This document shows, one piece after another, positions 57,743 to 64,000 of a stretch of DNA of 64,000 bases. The stretch covers positions 19,550,944 to 19,614,943 of the forward strand of contig NC_088871.1 of assembly GCF_032884065.1 (NCBI RefSeq), in the 5' to 3' direction. The DNA comes from Artemia franciscana (taxonomy: Eukaryota; Arthropoda; Branchiopoda; Anostraca; Artemiidae). The translations under genes were made by a program, and so were the position numbers. Every line of letters starts with the position of its first letter. Positions within the stretch are counted from its first letter, which is position 1. A model generated the notes under the pieces. That model was not told the origin of the DNA. It did no database searches and saw only the letters and a program-made list of their open reading frames with translations.

Positions 57743-60084
57743 TTATATAAACGGTTCTCGTATCTCCATACTTCTTGGCAACCTTCCGTCGACAATTTCG
57801 GGTAACAGTGCCTCAAAATAAATTTTTTTTAGATTTGGCAGCATTTTGTTAGACCAGAATTCACGGTCACGACCAATCTTTTCATAATATAATTCCTCTT
57901 CCCCTAAAAATATTACAAAGTATACAAAATCAATGTCACAACATTCCAATTGCATTTGAATTTGGTAATAGTAGTCATGTGTTCTTTTCAGCTTTATTTC
58001 ACTATTAACTTTCTTTTTTAGACATGTATTTTTTTTTAAGCGCTATCCACTCTTCCAATGTAAGCCCTTTTGCTGTCAAAGGGCACTTCACCTCCAAAAG
58101 AGCCTTCTCACCCGAAGGAAAAATTGCTATCCCGTCCGGACTGGCCCCTAGAAACCCATATTCCTTGTGAATGAAAAGACCAGCAGAGTTCACAATGCAA
58201 CCCATTTTTTTTGCAAAAGCTGCAATAGCTACAGGCTCATACATCTGACCATGCTCCATTGCCTTTGTTTGGCGGTTTCTGGGATACAGCAGCTGCCGAA
58301 CTAATGAGCCCACAGTCTTCAACCGCCTTTTACAAACAGCACCAGCTACGGAAGCTGTAATTCTGTTTTTTCTGTATTCTATCCAGCTATTATCGATAGA
58401 ATTTCTCTGAAGCCTAGTGGCTTTTTCGATACTGAGGATATCTGTTGCAGTACATTGGAGACGAGTCAAAAAATCTGTTTTTGCAATTTCGAGCGCACTG
58501 CAATCAAGATCCGGAGCAGTTGCGTTCGAGCCGTAGTTTTTGTCTGCTCCGGTTGGCTCCCTGATTTCTTTTGAAGGGAGTTTTGTGGAAGCATTAGTGA
58601 AAAGGCGCTTTTTAGCAGACAGTTTTTTACGTCGAGCAGTAGTCATGGCCCGCTGTTGTGCAAGTTTTTTCAACTGCCTACTTGGTGTAGATCTTACAGT
58701 TCTTCGAAATATTTCAAGGCGAGCTGAGTGACCTTTCGTAAATCGGATTCCTGCTGCTTTAACACGGGTGGTATATCGCGCACTTTGGCTAACCATGATG
58801 TTTTTGCCACCTATAAGCCTTGCAACTATGCTCATAAAATATTCTGCCAGGCTGCTCGTGTGGTTTCCTATCAGTAGACGAGCCCTTCTGGTCAGCGTAT
58901 CAAAGGCTGAATACACATGGCTGAGAAAGATGTTGCTAGGGGTGTCTTCAGGATTGACCTGTAGAACTTTCCCGGAGAACGAGCAGCGTGTAGGACAAAA
59001 TCTATGGTCGCCACGGAAAAAATGTAGAGGAATTGCCTTCAGCGCACTGATGAGATCCTTCACGATTTTTTTCTCTGTGGTGGCACATACAATTGCATTT
59101 CTGGCAAAATCACACATTTTCTTTATTATTGCGGCACTAAGAAATCTTCTGCATTCGGCATTTTCATGCTGCTTCTTATATAGTCTGTTTTTCAAGCATT
59201 TGCACGCATGATTAGCACACTCAATTTTTTCTACATTTCTGCCATATGGTACCCTTGCTATAATTTCAGAATGGGTACTTGAATCGCCGTCGGCGACAAA
59301 TCGAGTATATCTTAGATTGTGCATGGATGTTGCTATTCGGAATGCGTCAACTAATATATCTGACTCCATACCTGTACTGGGCCCCTGCCAGTTCATAAAA
59401 CATGTATGTTCAGGAACAGATCTATTAACTTGATGCCTGTATTTCACGCAAGTACAGCAATATTTGTTCCTAATTCCTAGATTTAAGAGTTTCTTCGAAT
59501 AGAAACCTATCACCACTCCACAGCCTGAGAGTGCACGATATCTATTACCATAACTCCGTGTACACCAGCTTCCATCAACTATAACACATGTCTCTACAGC
59601 TCCATTTGGGTGAATTTTCTCACCTGCTTCCAGTGCCATCCTTCGCTCGGTTTTCCCATTTTCGATAAGATAGTCATAGAGAACTTTTTCCAATTCTACG
59701 CAAATTTCTTTCTCAAATTTCGTAAAGACTTTTTGAGACGGGGTATTTATTCCAATTGTTGAAAAAAGTTCTTGAACCTGGGCGTGAGTCATTCCACCAT
59801 TTATTGCACCAACCACTACCTCTTTGTTGACACTTACTGTTCCTGTTTCTGTTTTGTGTTTCTTTCTGATAGTATTCACACTATCAAAATCAGTCCTTTT
59901 CCGTTTTTTGACTACGGTTTTCGTTGAGTCTTTTTTTTAAGCCTTCTAGGAGCAAGGGGTTTTTCTGTGTGAATTGTGGCTTCCTCATGACATGATTCGC
60001 ATTTGAAGATGAGTCTTGAGCGCAATCCAGCTCTATGTTCTTTAGAAAACATCATATTTGAAACCAAATTGATGTCTTGGCACC
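57743..60084 (-). CDS. Mutator-like DDE transposase fused to a YqaJ-type nuclease
   Basis: Minus strand. The exon opens at 60084 after the acceptor TTTATTTACAG, so an upstream exon is likely. A FKCESCH zinc-like motif lies near 60000. The main frame (58005-59879, 624 codons) contains CVIVDGSWCTR (first catalytic D), FVADGDSS (second D) and SSLAEYFMS (third, E, residue 346). This is the layout of Mutator-like transposases. Cys/His clusters lie near residues 141-160 and 221-228, then a basic linker. From residue 499 comes a YqaJ/lambda-exonuclease-like domain: WIEYRKNRITAS, EHGQMYEPVA, GASPDG (D582), LLEVKCP (E596, K598). A T9 run at 58029-58037 shifts the frame before THDYYYQIQMQLECCDIDFV, the end of the nuclease domain (stop 57743). 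A T8 run at 59931-59938 gives another shift. With both corrected the exon is about 780 codons. Whether it is a transposon gene or domesticated is open. Confidence 0.85.
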
Positions 60085-60750
60085 TGTAAATAAAATGCTA
60101 ATTGGTTGTGAGGAAGTAAAATAGTAAAGTAGCGATTTTATTGTTTTGGTAGAAAGGAAAGTGCTATAGCTTCAAAAAGAATAGGTAGTATGTAGAGTAG
60201 TGAGCGATGTAGGGAATTAAAATATGAAATAAAATATAAAATATAGCTAGAAATGGGCGAGAAGTGGAAATTATACGATCTAACCGAAAGTTTGTTGTAT
60301 TTCATTGTCAGATTAAACCACCCAATTTTATTTATGTATGTAACCAAGCCAAAAACTGTCCTGGAACTACCGATCAGGAAAGCCAAGTATTTCAAAACTT
60401 TACAAAATCCTTTGGGGCATGACAGGAAATGCCCTCTAAACAGACCCGTGTCGATTTACCAAATTCCAACGGAAATTACTAACCAAATTCCAAGAAAAAT
60501 TAAGTCTCACTTGACTCCCTAAAATCAAATTCAAAGTAAAAATCCGTGCCCCAAATTCGGTTGCATCTCAACTATCATTTAAATTTTTATTCGAGTAATT
60601 CACAAAGTTCTTATTAGTACGATTAAAAATACCAATATGCTTTTATGAGTTAGGAGGATCAAATTAGCTAGTTTATTTCTCAAATCCTTTAAAGCCTTTG
60701 CAGACATTCTTTCAGAACCTTTATCCGTACTTTTTAATGATTAGATAAAA
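60085..60750. other. Intron or flank of the transposase gene; no clear exon
   Basis: AT-rich. An 85-89 codon ORF pair on opposite strands at 60138-60522 is unsupported. The upstream exon of the transposase could lie here or beyond, but I cannot place it. Confidence 0.4.
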
Positions 60751-60754
60751 AAAC

Positions 60755-61020
60755 AAGTATTTTAAATGAAAGTAAGGAGCAACATTAAAACTTAGAACGA
60801 ACAGAAATTATCCCGTATATGAAAGAGGCTGTTTCCTCCTCAACGCCCCACTCTTTACGCTAAAGTTTGACTCTTTCTCTTAACTCTACTTTTTAAAACA
60901 GAAAAGAATTTAGCGTAAAGAGTGGGGCGTTGATGAGGAAGCAGCCCCTTTCATATACGAAGTAATTTCTGTTCGTTTTAAGTTTTAATGTCGCTCCTTA
61001 CTTCTGTTAAAAAAACTGTT
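60755..61020. repeat. Foldback repeat, near-perfect hairpin
   Basis: Left arm 60765-60880 and right arm about 60905-61010 are reverse complements (GCTCTTTACGCTAAAG-type inner ends; GAAAGTAAGGAGC/GCTCCTTACTTC outer ends). Confidence 0.9.
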
Positions 61021-63706
61021 TTTTTTTTATTTAATTTCTGAACGTTTTTGAATCAATGCATGTTTTGATTTTGGCTCTCCGCAGATGAATAATTAAACCG
61101 AAATTTTAATATTTTTTTTTTCTAAAGTGCTTTCTCATAGTTTTGATCGAATGATTTTGAGAAAAAATGGAGCGGGGGAGGATGCCTAGTTGCCGTCCGA
61201 TTTTTTGGTTACTTAAAAAGGCAACTAAAAATTTTAATTTTTTACGAATCTTTTTATTAGTAAAAGATATACGTAACTTACAAATTAGCTTACGTAACTA
61301 ACTTCTGTATTCTCATGTTTTTATTACGTATACGAAGGGGCTCACCCCTCGTTAGTACCTCGCTCTTTACATTAAATCTTAAATTTTGTCCAAATTTCTT
61401 AAGAATGACCCCTGAATCACAAAAGCCGTAGAATAAATAGTTGAAATTACTAAAAATACTTTAGCGTAAAGAGCGAGGTATTAGGAGGAGGTGAGCCTAT
61501 CGTATGCTTAATAATTTCTGTTCGTTTTAAGCTTTAATGCTTCTCCTTACTTTCAGTTGAAAAAAGCTTTTTCATATTTATTTTTTCATTATTTTTTTTT
61601 AAAATAATACTAGAAAATCCTTGGCTCCCTTCATGAAAATTTTCTTCCCCCATTGGAAATTCCTCCAAGGAAAGTTCCCCCAACATATCCCCCTCTTCTT
61701 CGAGTTACGAGTTTGGAAAATAAGGGGAAACACCCCTAAACGTCATAGTATATTTTTTTATTTTTCAAAATGGCAAGTTTTTTTTTTTTTAAATGGAGAG
61801 TTGTGAGACAGAGTCAAACTTTAGCGTAGAAAGCAAGGCGTTGAGAAGGGAACAGCCCCTATCATATACGGAGTAATTTCTGTTCGTTTTAAGTTTTAAT
61901 GTTGCTCCTTACTTTCAGTTGAAAAAACTTGTTTTTTTTTATTTATTTCAGAATAGCGCGACTCATTTTTTCCGCCGATTAATTAGCTTTCGTCATAAAT
62001 TAATACAGAAGTAAAAAGTGGGGCTATTTCAAAATGTAATGGGGAAATATATAATGGGCTATAAACTGTCGCTTAAAGAGGGGCGAGGGGTGGGGTATAG
62101 CAAAGCATTCGCTCTTAGGAATAGTATAAGTAGCTACTTATGGTTGTTTTAAGTTCTTTTCTGAATTTTTAGGCCTTCCTTCAAATGTGCCCCTCTTCTT
62201 ATTTTTTACCAAAAATATAATTTAAAAGATCTACTGTTTAATACTGTAAGAACTTTAGCGTAAAGAGCGGGGTGTTGAGGAGGGAACAGCTCCTTTCATA
62301 TACTGGGTAATTTCTGTCCGTTTTAAGTTTTAATGTTACTCCTTCCTTTCATTTAAAAAAAATCGTTTTTTATTTAATTTCTGAACGTTTTTTTAGTTAA
62401 TCCATGTTTTGATTTCGGCTCTGCGCAGATGAATAATTAAAACGAAATTTGAATTTTTATTTTTTTTGGCTAAACGGCTTTCTCATAATTTTGATCGAAC
62501 GATTTTGAGAAAAATGAGCGGGGAAGGAGGCCCAGCTGCTCTCCAATTTTTTGCTACTTAAAAAGGCAACTAGAGCTTTTAGTTTTTTACGATGGTTTTC
62601 ATTAGTGAAAATATACGTAACTTACGAATTAGCCTACCTAACGAACTTCTATATTCGCAGGTATCTATTACGTATATAAGGGGGGCTCGCCCACTTGTCA
62701 ATACCTCGCTCATTACACTAAAGCTTAAATTTTGTCCTAAATCCTTAAGAATGACCCCTGAATCACAAAGGCCGTAGAATAAATAATTGAAATTACTAAA
62801 AAATACTTTAGCGTAAAGAGTGAGAGATTAGGAGGAAATGAACCCCTTATATGTGTAATATTTTTTGTTCTTTTTAAGTTTTACCGCTGGTCCTTACTTT
62901 CAGTTGAAAACACTTTTTCATATTTATTTTTTCATTGTTTTTTTAAATCATGCTAGAAAATCCTGCCCCCTCCCATTCATGGAAAATTTTCCTCCCCATG
63001 ACAAATTCCTCCATGGAAAGTTTCCCCAACATAACCTCCTCTTCTCAACCCCTCCTTCCAACCAAAAAATCCCACTGAAAACGTCTGTACACTTCCCAAT
63101 AATCATTACTATGTGCAAACACTGGTCAAAGTTTTTAACTTGCAGCTTCTCCCATGGGGACTTTGGGGGAGTAAGTCGTCCTGAATGACATAGTTATAAG
63201 GTTTTTCAACTATGCTGAATAAAATGGCTATATCAGGATTTTGATGGCGCTAGAACTTTTCATTTCCATTTGAATGAGCCCTCTCGCAAAATTTTAAGAC
63301 CACTGGGTCGGTACAATCACCCTTGGAAAAAAGAATTAAATAAATAAACACGCATCTGGGATTTGTGTTTTGGCAAAATATACAAAATTCTACATTCTTG
63401 TAGATAGGAGCTTGAAACTTGTACAATAAGGTTCTGTGATACGCTGAATCTGATGGTGTTACTTTCTTTAAGATTAAATGACTTTTAGGGGGGTTCCCTC
63501 ATTTTCGAAAATAAGGTAAATTTTCTCAGGCTCGTAACTTTTGATGGGTAAGACTAAACTTGATGATGAAACTCACATATTTAAAATCGGCATAACAGTG
63601 CGATTCTTGAGATGTTCTGATATCAAAATTCTTTTTTTTAGAGCTTTGGTTACTATTGAGCCGGGTCGCTCCTTACTACAGTTCGTTACCACGAACTGTT
63701 CGAAAT
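61021..63706 (+). repeat. Long composite repeat with four right arms and terminal stem-loop
   Basis: A series of modules separated by foldback right arms at about 61455-61560, 61815-61925, 62245-62355 and 62805-62910, then the body (ACACTTCCCAATAATC, CTGGGTCGGTACAATCACCC). It ends at 63678-63699 with the perfect stem-loop ACAGTTCGT-TACC-ACGAACTGT. A segment of about 1.2 kb (TTTAATTTCTGAACGTTTTT onward) is present twice, at 61.03 and 62.37 kb. Confidence 0.8.
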
Positions 63707-63754
63707 TACCTCTACTGGTAGGTTCGCTTTATGTTGGAAAAAAAAATGATGAAA

Positions 63755-64000
63755 AGAAGTTTTTTAACTGAAAGTAAGGAGCAAAATTAACGAACAGTAA
63801 TTACTCCGTATATCAAAGGGGCATTTCCTCCCTCAACACCTTGCTCTTTACGCTAAAGTTTGACTCTTTTTCTTAAGTTTACTTTTTAAAACAGTAAAAA
63901 ACTTTAGCGTAAGGAGCAGAGCGTTGAGAAGGGAGAAAACCTTTTAATATACAGAGTAATTTCTGCTTGTTTTTAGTTGTAATGTCGCTCCTTACTTTCA
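63755..64000. repeat. Foldback repeat, hairpin running off the window end
   Basis: Left arm from 63760 (AACTGAAAGTAAGGAGC). Right arm from about 63898 to the end (AACTTTAGCGTAAGGAGC to GTCGCTCCTTACTTTCA). Confidence 0.9.

Noticed and set aside
58540..59211. Plus-strand ORFs within the transposase-nuclease gene
   Set aside because: They are antisense shadows of the DDE/YqaJ frame.

Overview
The window is repeat-rich, AT-rich nuclear DNA of an animal, most likely an arthropod. The evidence is: three phase-compatible exons of a fibrillin-like gene with GT/AG introns; fragments of several non-LTR (LINE) elements, a Ty3/Gypsy integrase and a Penelope-like element; a complete pogo/Tigger-type DNA transposon; a nest of Helitrons; an intron-containing Mutator-like transposase gene; a 4-kb satellite; and many dispersed non-coding repeats. 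The foldback repeats resemble ones I associate with brine shrimp (Artemia), but that is memory and could not be checked. There are no bacterial genes, operons, rRNA genes or CRISPR arrays.

Layout. 1-7.6 kb: dispersed foldback and composite repeats with two LINE fragments. 7.96-11.5 kb (+): three exons of a fibrillin-like gene, the only clear host gene, with apparent breaks in the TB domain. 13.9-15.6 kb and 25.3-26.7 kb: the same 280-315 bp tandem repeat in opposite orientations. 17,030-20,496: a fully bounded pogo-like element, with terminal inverted repeats, TA duplication and subterminal palindrome, inserted in an arm of a foldback repeat. 20.5-23 kb: composite repeats. 23.2-24 kb: LINE fragment. 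29.8-30.6 kb: Gypsy integrase relic. 32.3-36.4 kb: 104-bp satellite with higher-order structure. 39.1-39.6 kb: Thr-rich low-complexity ORF. 40.4-44.1 kb: decayed Helitron on the minus strand (Rep and helicase). 44.1-48.8 kb: a CR1/Jockey-like LINE on the minus strand, cut by a 2,026-bp Helitron. 49.3-55.3 kb: further Helitrons in both orientations, with an uninterrupted helicase ORF, a Penelope-like insert, a tRNA-like relic and long (TA)n tracts. 57.7-60.1 kb (-): Mutator-like DDE transposase fused to a YqaJ-type nuclease. 60.7-64 kb: composite foldback repeats again.

How the parts relate. Most of the window is layered transposition. The order of some events can be read from the sequence: a Helitron split a LINE reading frame, a Penelope-like element sits within a Helitron, and a pogo element split a foldback arm. 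Removing the Helitron or the pogo element in silico rejoins the host sequence exactly. Several coding breaks lie in homopolymers (C7, T9, T8), so base-level assembly error must be separated from true decay.
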